DNA from: Phocaeicola sartorii JCM 17136 = DSM 21941
Lineage (GTDB): Bacteria; Bacteroidota; Bacteroidia; Bacteroidales; Bacteroidaceae
Direction: 5' to 3'
Assembly (NCBI RefSeq): GCF_000614185.1
Contig: NZ_BAKM01000044.1
Location: forward strand, 1 to 32,470
DNA length: 32,470 nucleotides
Shown: piece by piece, positions 10,095 to 15,337 of the stretch
Layout: the number at the start of each line of letters is the position of its first letter
How positions within the stretch are numbered: position 1 is the first letter of the stretch
The notes under the pieces: model-generated
Database searches by the model: none
Seen by the model: only the letters and a program-made list of their open reading frames with translations
Told to the model about the DNA's origin: nothing
Position numbers and translations under genes: made by a program

Positions 10095-10172
10095 ATTACT
10101 AATCTTACAGCCCACACATTAGTAACGTGTCACCCCACACGTTACTAATCTTCCGGCACGCACATTACTAAC
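10095..10172. repeat. TTACTAA word block, four copies at exact 23-bp period
   Basis: The nine-base words begin at 10095 (ATTACTAAT), 10118 (ATTAGTAAC, inverted), 10141 (GTTACTAAT) and 10164 (ATTACTAAC), each 23 bp apart. Flanking bases are partly shared: CACAC or CACGT next to the core, and CTT after it. The interior pair makes a near-palindrome, ACGTGTCACCCCACACGT. Confidence 0.85.
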
Positions 10173-10183
10173 CTTTCAAAGGT

Positions 10184-10251
10184 CTTGTCCTTTTCCGAAA
10201 AGAACAAGGTCTTTAAAAAAAAGAACAAGACGTTTTCATTAAAAGAACAAG
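10184..10251. repeat. AAAAGAACAAG word block, three direct copies plus one inverted
   Basis: AAAAGAACAAG occurs at 10198-10208, 10219-10229 and 10241-10251, with start spacings of 21 and 22 bp. A near-perfect inverted copy, CTTGTCCTTTTC, lies at 10184-10195, so the first direct copy can form a short hairpin with it. The sequences between the words differ. Confidence 0.85.
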
Positions 10252-10318
10252 AGCTTTTTAAAATTTGACCTGTTGTTTTTTCCATAATGGCATCTACATG
10301 CCGAACCGCCTTACTTTT

Positions 10319-10566
10319 CCTTCAGATCTTTCAGCCATTCCGCAAACGTCCTGCCTGTCGGCATTCCGGCTGAAGGATATGCATCGTGAAATGTTTCAGC
10401 CGGAAAATATCCTTCAGGAAAACGACTCCCCAAAAATCGGAAGAAGATCAGTTCGGCTGAAACATTCCAATCCCCAGCTGAAGGATTCCCGAACCCAATC
10501 CTTCAGCCGGAATGCCCACGGGTAGGGCGTTTGCGAGCAGGATGAAGCTTTTGAAGGATTTTTCAG
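10319..10566. repeat. TTCAGCC/GGCTGAA word block with a 38-bp inverted repeat
   Basis: Cores TTCAG or CTGAA start at 10321, 10330, 10370, 10395, 10413, 10457, 10478, 10502 and 10562, alternating in orientation. Several of the spacings are about 20-25 bp or double that. The outer arms 10341-10378 and 10498-10535 match as an inverted repeat at 34 of 38 positions, including a perfect 19-bp part (10360-10378 against 10498-10516). A second nested pair is AAATGTTTCAGCCG (10389-10402) against CGGCTGAAACATT (10454-10466). The region could fold as a large cruciform or RNA hairpin. Confidence 0.85.
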
Positions 10567-10610
10567 GGTATTTCCTATAGAACATGATCGATGACCATAT
10601 TCCACTGAAA

Positions 10611-10684
10611 AAAGTAAGATATCTTCGTGAGCAAAGTAAGATATGTTCCCAAGCAAAGTAACACCACTTACTTGCCTCACGAAG
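10611..10684. repeat. AAAGTAAGATAT word block at 22-bp period, with inverted repeat
   Basis: AAAGTAAGATAT starts at 10611 and 10633, and a third, shorter copy (AAAGTAAC) at 10655: exactly 22 bp apart. The bases between copies vary except for a GC just before each of the last two. Arms 10623-10640 and 10667-10684 are inverted copies matching at 16 of 18 positions. This block starts 16 bp after the stop of the 127-aa gene. Confidence 0.85.
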
Positions 10685-10699
10685 TCCACATACTTTTCT

Positions 10700-11083
10700 T
10701 TACAACAAAAAAGACCTCACGGCCATCTCATGCCAGTGACGATAATCCCCCGTCGGTAAAGAATGCTCCAACCATACTTTCCGGTAAATTCCATCGTGCA
10801 AAAGGATGTACTCACCCAAACAGCCCTCCGCCTCATCGGCAGGAACGGAAGCCATCACCACATATTCCACACAACCCGGGACACGAAACAAAGTCAGCTC
10901 ACTTTCAGAAAACAAACCGCTCAACCTACAGGCGGAACGTTCAAAGGCCACCCAATACGCACCAATGTCATACAGATGAATGAACTTATCATTATTCTGT
11001 TCCCTGGCTAAGATTTCCTTATGCTGATTCTGAATCAGCTGTTGGAGCCGGATGCCGGACGGCATGGATGTGGTTCTACACAT
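10700..11083 (-). CDS. unrecognised 127-aa protein in the UpxZ position
   Basis: The frame is second in the operon, 82 nt after upxY, where B. fragilis-type loci encode UpxZ. I do not see UpxZ's usual features. The visible segments are QLIQNQHKEILAREQ, then HLYDIGAYWVAFERSACRL, ELTLFRVPGCVEYVVMASVP and YILLHDGIYRKVWLE. The second segment faintly recalls the N-terminal domain of MutS (vGdFYEaFgeDA), followed by beta strands in a similar order. That is speculative: the MutS Phe-x-Glu reading motif is absent. No signal peptide or membrane helix is visible, so it is probably cytoplasmic. Its place suggests a regulator acting with UpxY, but the function is unknown. Confidence 0.7.
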   Translation of the reverse strand: MCRTTSMPSGIRLQQLIQNQHKEILAREQNNDKFIHLYDIGAYWVAFERSACRLSGLFSESELTLFRVPGCVEYVVMASVPADEAEGCLGEYILLHDGIYRKVWLEHSLPTGDYRHWHEMAVRSFLL

Positions 11084-11165
11084 TATTATATATAAGATTT
11101 ATATTATCAGATCGTTTACTTTCCCATTAATCAAGGAATAAGAATGTTTAACGTAGCAAATGAAG

Positions 11166-11714
11166 TCATCTCTTCTTCGGCTCTTCTATCACTTCTATCA
11201 AGTCCGGCGAAAGCGTCGCCATGGCCATGGCTATCACTCCTTGCAGACTGATAACCACACGACGGTCTCTCGCACCTTTCACCTTTACAAACACCCCCTC
11301 GTAGCCCTCGAAGTCACCACCCGTAATACGGACTTTCGTACCTTTACGCAGGTTCACCTCATCGGGACTAAAGAAGATAAGATGCTCGTCATACGTTCCA
11401 GCCACAGCGATAAACTGCTTCATCTGATCATCGGGCACAATGATTTTCTGTCCGTTGCGGATATCAATCATGTATTGAAGATACGGAAGTTTAAACTTCA
11501 CCTTCTGGAGTTCGGACTGGACGGCATGAACAAATATCAGATCACTGATAACAGGAACCAACTCACGCCTCTTGCGCCCGTTCCTTATACGAACTTCGTA
11601 ACGCATGGGGATGAAGTTGTTGATTCCTTCTTTATCCAACAAAGCCTTGATCTGCATCCCCCGGCGATAGGTGGCACGCATGGCAAACCATTGCATTTTT
11701 TCACTTGAAAGCAT
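11166..11714 (-). CDS. upxY: UpxY-family transcription antiterminator (NusG-like)
   Basis: The 182-aa protein opens with QWFAMRATYRRGMQIKALLDKEGI, the NusG N-terminal (NGN) fold. It continues with ISDLIFVHA and a C-terminal KOW module around residues 130-160 (GGDFEGYEGVFVKVKGARDRRVVIS). UpxY proteins are encoded first in Bacteroides capsule operons and let RNA polymerase read through termination in their own operon leader (known from B. fragilis). Here the gene is the first after a ~560-nt leader carrying an intrinsic terminator at 11959-11999, which fits that role exactly. The ATG at 11714 is the only sensible start. Confidence 0.92.
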   Translation of the reverse strand: MLSSEKMQWFAMRATYRRGMQIKALLDKEGINNFIPMRYEVRIRNGRKRRELVPVISDLIFVHAVQSELQKVKFKLPYLQYMIDIRNGQKIIVPDDQMKQFIAVAGTYDEHLIFFSPDEVNLRKGTKVRITGGDFEGYEGVFVKVKGARDRRVVISLQGVIAMAMATLSPDLIEVIEEPKKR

Positions 11715-11781
11715 AGTTATGGAGCTTTGAAGTACAGATATCTATCTGCAATTCAATCAATTACGAGGAGTTTCGTAAAAT

Positions 11782-11803
11782 ACAAGAGGAATCGGCCTCT
11801 TGT
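11782..11803 (-). promoter_or_regulatory. leader hairpin upstream of upxY
   Basis: ACAAGAGG (11782-11789) and CCTCTTGT (11796-11803) form a perfect 8-bp stem with a 6-nt loop, followed on the transcribed strand by ATTTTACG. The tail is too short for a strong terminator. It may be a pause or protein-recognition hairpin about 70 nt before the upxY start. Confidence 0.5.
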
Positions 11804-11958
11804 GATTAAGCTGACCGGAGAAAAGCTATTTCAACAAATGGAGGATAGAAATCCGCACGATGTAGATGCAGCCTGTCGGGTCAACCGATGACCTTCCGCA
11901 GATTCCCGAACCGGACGGTTCATATATGTTAAATCAGAAATTTGTAATACCTATATAT

Positions 11959-11999
11959 AAAAAAAGCGCGGGAATCTGTACCTGTTACTCGTCCCACAC
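11959..11999 (-). terminator. intrinsic terminator inside the capsule-operon leader
   Basis: On the transcribed (minus) strand GTGTGGGA (plus 11992-11999) pairs over 8 bp, two of them G-U, with TCCCGCGC (plus 11966-11973), and seven U residues follow at once (plus 11959-11965). The loop is 18 nt. Its place, ~280 nt after the promoter and ~245 nt before upxY, makes it a candidate attenuator relieved by UpxY. Confidence 0.7.
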
Positions 12000-12281
12000 T
12001 TCGAAGGCTTTGCACTGCCCATTGCTGTCTGAACGAGCAACGCAGAAGCCCACGCCGATATGTATAACAACACTTGAATACACCTTTGACCAACAAAGGC
12101 GCACCAAGGATATAAACATACCCCGCAGACATCCACTGTTGCTTTGTCTCTGACAGCAATTTCAAAAGGTGCAAATTTTCGAAGCGTCAAGAACAAAACG
12201 TCAAGTAAACGTCTTTTCTATATATGTATATTTCCCACCTCCCATAACTTCCCTGCGGAAGTATCAGCGTAGAAAACGTGG

Positions 12282-12312
12282 CAAAGATAGCAATTTAATA
12301 AATAGGACGAAA
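12282..12312 (-). promoter_or_regulatory. capsule operon promoter (Bacteroidetes sigma-A type)
   Basis: On the minus strand TATCTTTG (plus 12282-12289) is a perfect TAnnTTTG -7 box. A -33 element TTTC (plus 12309-12312; consensus TTTG) lies 19 bp upstream. It points to a start near 12276. I found no convincing pair of flanking inverted repeats, so there is no sign that this promoter inverts. Confidence 0.75.
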
Positions 12313-12658
12313 ATATATTCCGCTATTTTTAGTGATGTTTCTTTATTACTTAAAAAGCAAACAAGAAACAGATTGTAGGTGTGCTTGCCTTGATGCAAAC
12401 TTTTCTGAGCACATCATCGCTCTGATGGTTAAGATATAAGATACAGCGAACAAGGCTACCTGGTACTCGGTACACGCCTACCCTGTCTGCATCACATGCT
12501 TGCCCGGTTCTTTGTACGAGCTTGGCTTGTTCACCGCATCTCCCTGACGGATGCAAAAACGTCACGCAGCAACATAGCCGTATTTGTTTATTCTAGCCAT
12601 ATCTTCCTTATATTTAATTATCTTTCTGTTGAAACTATGATTGTGGAAAAATTAACAT
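12313..12658. other. ~350-bp stretch without a recognisable gene
   Basis: Between the capsule promoter and the terminator of the DUF2442 gene. The part 12380-12560 is clearly richer in GC than its flanks. It holds related words TGATGCAAAC (12391-12400) and GGATGCAAAAAC near 12549, and a small GTAC-tcg-GTAC palindrome around 12463. A 71-codon open frame on the minus strand (12565-12350) spans it, but I recognise no family and see no clear ribosome-binding site. It could be a decayed gene or a structured RNA. Confidence 0.4.
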
Positions 12659-12691
12659 AAAAAAGGCGTGAAACCAAATGGAATCACACCT
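12659..12691 (-). terminator. intrinsic terminator after the DUF2442-HTH gene
   Basis: On the minus strand AGGTGTGA pairs with TCACGCCT (plus 12684-12691 and 12664-12671, one G-U pair) across a 12-nt loop, followed by a U-run (plus 12659-12663). It sits 21 nt after the stop of the 138-aa gene. Confidence 0.85.
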
Positions 12692-12712
12692 AAACTATTA
12701 TTAAGAGATTAA

Positions 12713-13129
12713 TCAAACGGCAAGTAATTCTTTTCCCAAAAGATGGAGAGCCTCTTTAATCTGCATCTTCCTTATATCACTCGGCTTTTTAATACCATAG
12801 ATATACTTGGAAAGAAGACTCTTGTTTATTCCCATACTACGTGCAACCTCTGACACATTTAGTTGAGGGAAACGTTTAAATATCATTGCTATCTCATTTT
12901 CATAATCCGGCTCCGCTGTATCGAAAAAACTGGATATATGAATATCCTCATCCAATGATTCCCAACGAATATCGTCACCAAACTTTCCTATCTTGAAATC
13001 AAGGCGCTCTCTGTCACTTGCATCCTTCAGCAAAGGGAATGCCTCTAAGGGACGGCTGAAAGTTTCTCCACCATCCGTTTTCATATAAATGCGGTTAGCA
13101 TCAAACCAAATGTCTTTTATTGTATCCAT
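12713..13129 (-). CDS. DUF2442-HTH protein
   Basis: The 138-aa protein has an N-terminal DUF2442-like part (IWFDANRIYMKTDGGETFSRPLEAFPLLKDAS, residues ~7-40, and FGDDIRWESLDEDIHISSFF to ~70). A C-terminal helix-turn-helix follows (LNVSEVARSMGINKSLLSKYIYGIKKPS, residues ~90-117). DUF2442 proteins often stand beside a DUF4160 partner in toxin-antitoxin-like pairs. No DUF4160 gene is visible here, so this may be a lone regulator or the survivor of a pair. It is single-gene, ends at its own terminator, and is divergent from the XRE-DUF3791 gene. Confidence 0.8.
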   Translation of the reverse strand: MDTIKDIWFDANRIYMKTDGGETFSRPLEAFPLLKDASDRERLDFKIGKFGDDIRWESLDEDIHISSFFDTAEPDYENEIAMIFKRFPQLNVSEVARSMGINKSLLSKYIYGIKKPSDIRKMQIKEALHLLGKELLAV

Positions 13130-13400
13130 AACTTTCAGTTTTAATAATCATTCTCCATGATATTTTTAATTTTACTAATACAATATAGGGATAAATATTT
13201 ATCCCCACAAATAAATAAGCAAAAAAATAGCGACAACTCTTTTCGAACCACCGTTCCATAACCTATGATGTACAAAGGAACTGATTTCCCTCCTGTTTTC
13301 CTAACAATCATCATCCGGCACACGGGTTCTTGCGTGTCAGAGCAGAGCTGCCATTTAATTGGAAAGATAATAATTATCTAAAGAATATATTTGTAGTTAA
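13130..13400. other. divergent intergenic region
   Basis: No supported gene. A 60-codon minus-strand frame (13323-13141) starts only at GTG and resembles no family I know. A TATATTTG box at 13386-13393 could be a second -7 element for the plus-strand operon, but lacks a properly spaced TTTG. CACGGGTTCTTGCGTG (13321-13336) is a small imperfect palindrome. Confidence 0.4.
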
Positions 13401-13435
13401 AAAGTTTCCTACACAAGAAACTTTATCTATTTTTG
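13401..13435 (+). promoter_or_regulatory. promoter with built-in operator for the DUF3791-DUF3990 operon
   Basis: The -7 box TATTTTTG (13428-13435) has TTTC at 13405-13408 as -33, 19 bp apart. A perfect inverted repeat AAAGTTTC (13401-13408) / GAAACTTT (13417-13424), 8-nt spacer, covers the -33 and the spacer. It is a likely site for autorepression by the XRE protein encoded just downstream. The ATG at 13440 is only 4 nt past the box, so a transcript from here would be leaderless or nearly so. Confidence 0.65.
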
Positions 13436-13439
13436 TGGT

Positions 13440-13868
13440 ATGAATACGAATTTGCAAAAAATAGGAGAACTTTTGGCCCAATGCCGAAAAAACAAAGGAT
13501 TGACACAAGAAGAAGTCGGGGTGATGATTGGCGTCCAAAAAGCAATGGTTTCCAAAGTGGAAAACGGTCTGTGTGTTAATTTTGGCACTGTCAACCGCAT
13601 AGCGGAGGCGTTGGGTGTCGAACCGATAGTGGCGCTCAAGTCCAAAAAGAAAGCGGACAAGAACCTAATCGATTATGTGATGACGGTCATTGTCGAATTT
13701 GCGCGCCGTCACGATTTGACAATCCGGGAGGCAAGCAATTATATCAGACGTTTCAAAGGCATTGATTTTCTCACCGAATTTTACGATGTGGAACACACGC
13801 TTTCTTTTAACGACTGTGTGGATGACCTAACCATCGTCTGCCAAAACAATGGAGGAACATTGCGATGA
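13440..13868 (+). CDS. XRE-family HTH regulator with DUF3791-like C-terminal domain
   Basis: The 142-aa protein has an XRE helix-turn-helix at residues ~6-60 (IGELLAQCRKNKGLTQEEVG, then IGVQKAMVSKVENGLCVNFGTVNRIAEALGV). A helical C-terminal domain follows (YVMTVIVEFARRHDLTIREASNYIRRFKGIDFLTEFYDVEHT), matching the DUF3791 pattern with its characteristic FYDVEHT. The stop overlaps the next start as ATGA (13865-13868), so expression is coupled to the DUF3990 gene. By analogy with toxin-antitoxin operons it would bind the inverted repeat in its own promoter and perhaps bind its partner through the C-terminal domain (inference). Confidence 0.85.
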   Translation: MNTNLQKIGELLAQCRKNKGLTQEEVGVMIGVQKAMVSKVENGLCVNFGTVNRIAEALGVEPIVALKSKKKADKNLIDYVMTVIVEFARRHDLTIREASNYIRRFKGIDFLTEFYDVEHTLSFNDCVDDLTIVCQNNGGTLR

Positions 13869-14338
13869 TACTTTACCACGGTTCAAATACGGCAATCGAC
13901 GGCATCGACCTCAACAGATGCCGCCCCTATAAGGATTTCGGCAGAGGATTTTACCTGACCGACATTAGGGAACAGGCCCAAAGGATGGCCGCAAGAACAG
14001 CGCGGATGTTCAGCGGAAACCCCACTCTGACTATGTTTGAGTTTGACCTCGAAGAAGCGCAGTCGAGCGAATTGAAAGTCAAGGTTTTCAAGGAGCCAGA
14101 CTGGGAATGGGCACGTTTTGTCATGTCGAACCGCGATATAAACACTACTCAGCCTTGCCACGATTACGATATCGTAATTGGCCCTGTTGCCGATGATACC
14201 ATTGCGCGCTTGCTACGTTTATACACCGAGAATTTTATTAACGAAGAACAACTATTGCACGAACTGACATTTTCGAAAGTGACTTCACAATATTTCTTTC
14301 ACTCAGAGGCAGCGATTAAAATGCTGAAACGACTATGA
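13865..14338 (+). CDS. DUF3990 protein, candidate ADP-ribosyltransferase-like toxin
   Basis: The 157-aa protein starts ILYHGSN and has DFGRGFYLTD at residues 24-33, followed by EQAQRMAARTARM. These are the DUF3990 marks, and they resemble the Y-H-G-[ST] and G-x-G-x-Y motifs of PARP/ADP-ribosyltransferase folds. NAD-dependent modification of some target is therefore plausible, but unproven. EWARFVMSNRD and YDIVIGPVADD are further family blocks. No signal peptide. It sits between two small helical partners in a coupled operon (ATGA overlaps at both ends), the usual arrangement for a toxin and its neutralisers. Confidence 0.82.
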   Translation: MILYHGSNTAIDGIDLNRCRPYKDFGRGFYLTDIREQAQRMAARTARMFSGNPTLTMFEFDLEEAQSSELKVKVFKEPDWEWARFVMSNRDINTTQPCHDYDIVIGPVADDTIARLLRLYTENFINEEQLLHELTFSKVTSQYFFHSEAAIKMLKRL

Positions 14339-14562
14339 ACACGAATACCGCAAAATTCCTCTTTGAAGGAATATCCGCCGATGTAGTCCGTTACTTGGTG
14401 GAACGTAATGATATGGATTTGCAGGAAGCCATCTCCACATTCCACAATTCGGAGACATTCGTCAAACTGGAAGACTTCTCCACCGGCCTGTATATCGAAA
14501 GCCCGGCATACGTCTATGACCTGCTGATGTCGGAACTGAAAAACGGAAAGCTGGTACAATAA
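14335..14562 (+). CDS. small helical partner of DUF3990 (DUF3791-like or related)
   Basis: The 75-aa protein is acidic and mostly helical: FLFEGISADVVRYLVERNDM, then LQEAISTFHNSETFVKLEDF and STGLYIESPAYVYDLLMSEL. Such small proteins commonly follow DUF3990 genes in Bacteroidales, but I am not sure which named family it belongs to. The start overlaps the DUF3990 stop by 4 nt. It ends 30 nt short of the convergent glutathione peroxidase gene. An antitoxin or accessory role is inferred from position. Confidence 0.7.
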   Translation: MNTNTAKFLFEGISADVVRYLVERNDMDLQEAISTFHNSETFVKLEDFSTGLYIESPAYVYDLLMSELKNGKLVQ

Positions 14563-14592
14563 CAATAGGGCATTATTTATCTTCTGGTCATT

Positions 14593-15132
14593 TTATTCTT
14601 CAATCCATTCTACAATTTCCTGTGAAAGCGGACTGGTAGTAGAGCCGATTGAGGCAACCCATCTACCATTTTCATCAATCAGAAACTTATGAAAGTTCCA
14701 CCCTATTTTAGCATCCGAAACCCCGTTTTCACTTTTATGCGTAAGCCATTGATAGAGGGGAGCTATATCTTTTCCCTTTACAGATATTTTAGCCATCATA
14801 GGAAAAGTCACTCCATAATTCAACGTACAAAACTCCTTGATTTCTTCATTCGTTCCGGGTTCCTGATGCAGGAAATTATTAGCAGGAAATCCGATAACGA
14901 CAAAATCATCTTTTCCATATTTCTCATACAATTCCTCCAACTTGGCGTATTGGGGAGTGAAACCGCATTTAGATGCCACATTGACTACCAATACTTTCTT
15001 ACCCTTGAATGTGGAAAGTGGCAAGTCCTTCCCGTCAATAGTCTTGACCGTAAAGTCATAAAAACTTTTTTGCTGTGCGCCAGCTACCGATGTGATCATG
15101 GTTACAATTATGCTTAATATAAATGTTTTCAT
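14593..15132 (-). CDS. secreted glutathione peroxidase-family protein
   Basis: I choose the ATG at 15132 because it gives a clean signal peptide (MKTFILSIIVTMITSVAGA, cleavage near residue 19). The longer frame starts only at a TTG. The mature part has NVASKCGFTPQY with catalytic Cys56, the GFPANNFLHQEPGTNEE loop with the Gln, and the IGWNFHKFLID Trp-Asn block, completing the GPx catalytic set. At 179 aa it has the usual length. Bacterial members with Cys normally use thioredoxin to reduce hydroperoxides. The signal suggests a periplasmic site. Single gene, convergent with the DUF3990 operon. Confidence 0.92.
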   Translation of the reverse strand: MKTFILSIIVTMITSVAGAQQKSFYDFTVKTIDGKDLPLSTFKGKKVLVVNVASKCGFTPQYAKLEELYEKYGKDDFVVIGFPANNFLHQEPGTNEEIKEFCTLNYGVTFPMMAKISVKGKDIAPLYQWLTHKSENGVSDAKIGWNFHKFLIDENGRWVASIGSTTSPLSQEIVEWIEE

Positions 15133-15250
15133 TTGAAATGCTATTTTATAATAGAACAATTCATGAACTTGAAAAGTTTTCTCTGAAAGAAAAGATTGGC
15201 GGATACCTATCGGACAGCTTCCTCCATGTTACCAAAAAGAACCTTTGTTT

Positions 15251-15282
15251 TTTGGAGAAGCAGGGAAAAGAAAGTATCTTTG
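15251..15282 (+). promoter_or_regulatory. promoter of the AAA-ATPase-like gene
   Basis: TTTG at 15251-15254 and TATCTTTG at 15275-15282, separated by 20 bp, match both elements of the Bacteroides promoter. The predicted start, ~15288, leaves a leader of about 50 nt before the ATG at 15338. The site lies inside a 71-codon open frame (15123-15338), which argues against that frame being a gene. Confidence 0.85.
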
Positions 15283-15337
15283 TATGCTATACATATCTCT
15301 TTTACCAGAGTTTATTCATAAAAAAACAATATAACTA

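Larger units (their letters stand above)
9974..10699. other. ~0.7-kb non-coding stretch between regulators and glycan genes, built of phased short words
   Basis: No credible gene is present. The short open frames inside are composed of the repeats themselves. From 10095 to 10684 the DNA consists of four consecutive blocks, each with its own core word recurring about every 21-23 bp (listed separately). The stretch lies inside the operon, between the 127-aa regulator-slot gene and wzx. It coincides with the change from moderate-GC to strongly AT-rich DNA. The first ~115 bases (9980-10094) show nothing I can interpret. Confidence 0.75.
11715..12276 (-). promoter_or_regulatory. long untranslated leader of the capsule operon
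   Basis: About 560 nt lie between the predicted transcription start and the upxY ATG, without a credible gene. In order of transcription it holds: three TGACG-type words near 12185-12213; a CCTTTG/CAAAGG hairpin at 12082-12098; the intrinsic terminator 11959-11999; a GAACCG-tc-CGGTTC hairpin at about 11908-11921; and an 8-bp hairpin at 11782-11803. The segment CAGATTCCCG on the 3' side of the terminator is complementary to CGGGAATCTG further downstream (plus 11899-11908), so an alternative fold exists. A leader of this kind is the known target of UpxY proteins. Confidence 0.7.

Noticed and set aside
10095..10684. CRISPR array
   Set aside because: The words are short (8-12 bases), change from block to block, occur in both orientations, and the spacers are only ~10-14 bases. 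No cas genes are nearby.
10265..10689. Two opposite open frames of 86-91 codons over the repeat region
   Set aside because: Their codons are made from the repeated words and their reverse complements, neither has a family resemblance, and the phased words run through both.
12180..12400. Invertible capsule promoter
   Set aside because: The promoter is clear, but no pair of matching inverted repeats could be found on its two sides by eye.
13141..13323. 60-codon minus-strand frame upstream of the DUF2442-HTH gene, considered as a DUF4160 remnant
   Set aside because: It starts only at GTG and shows none of the DUF4160 residues.
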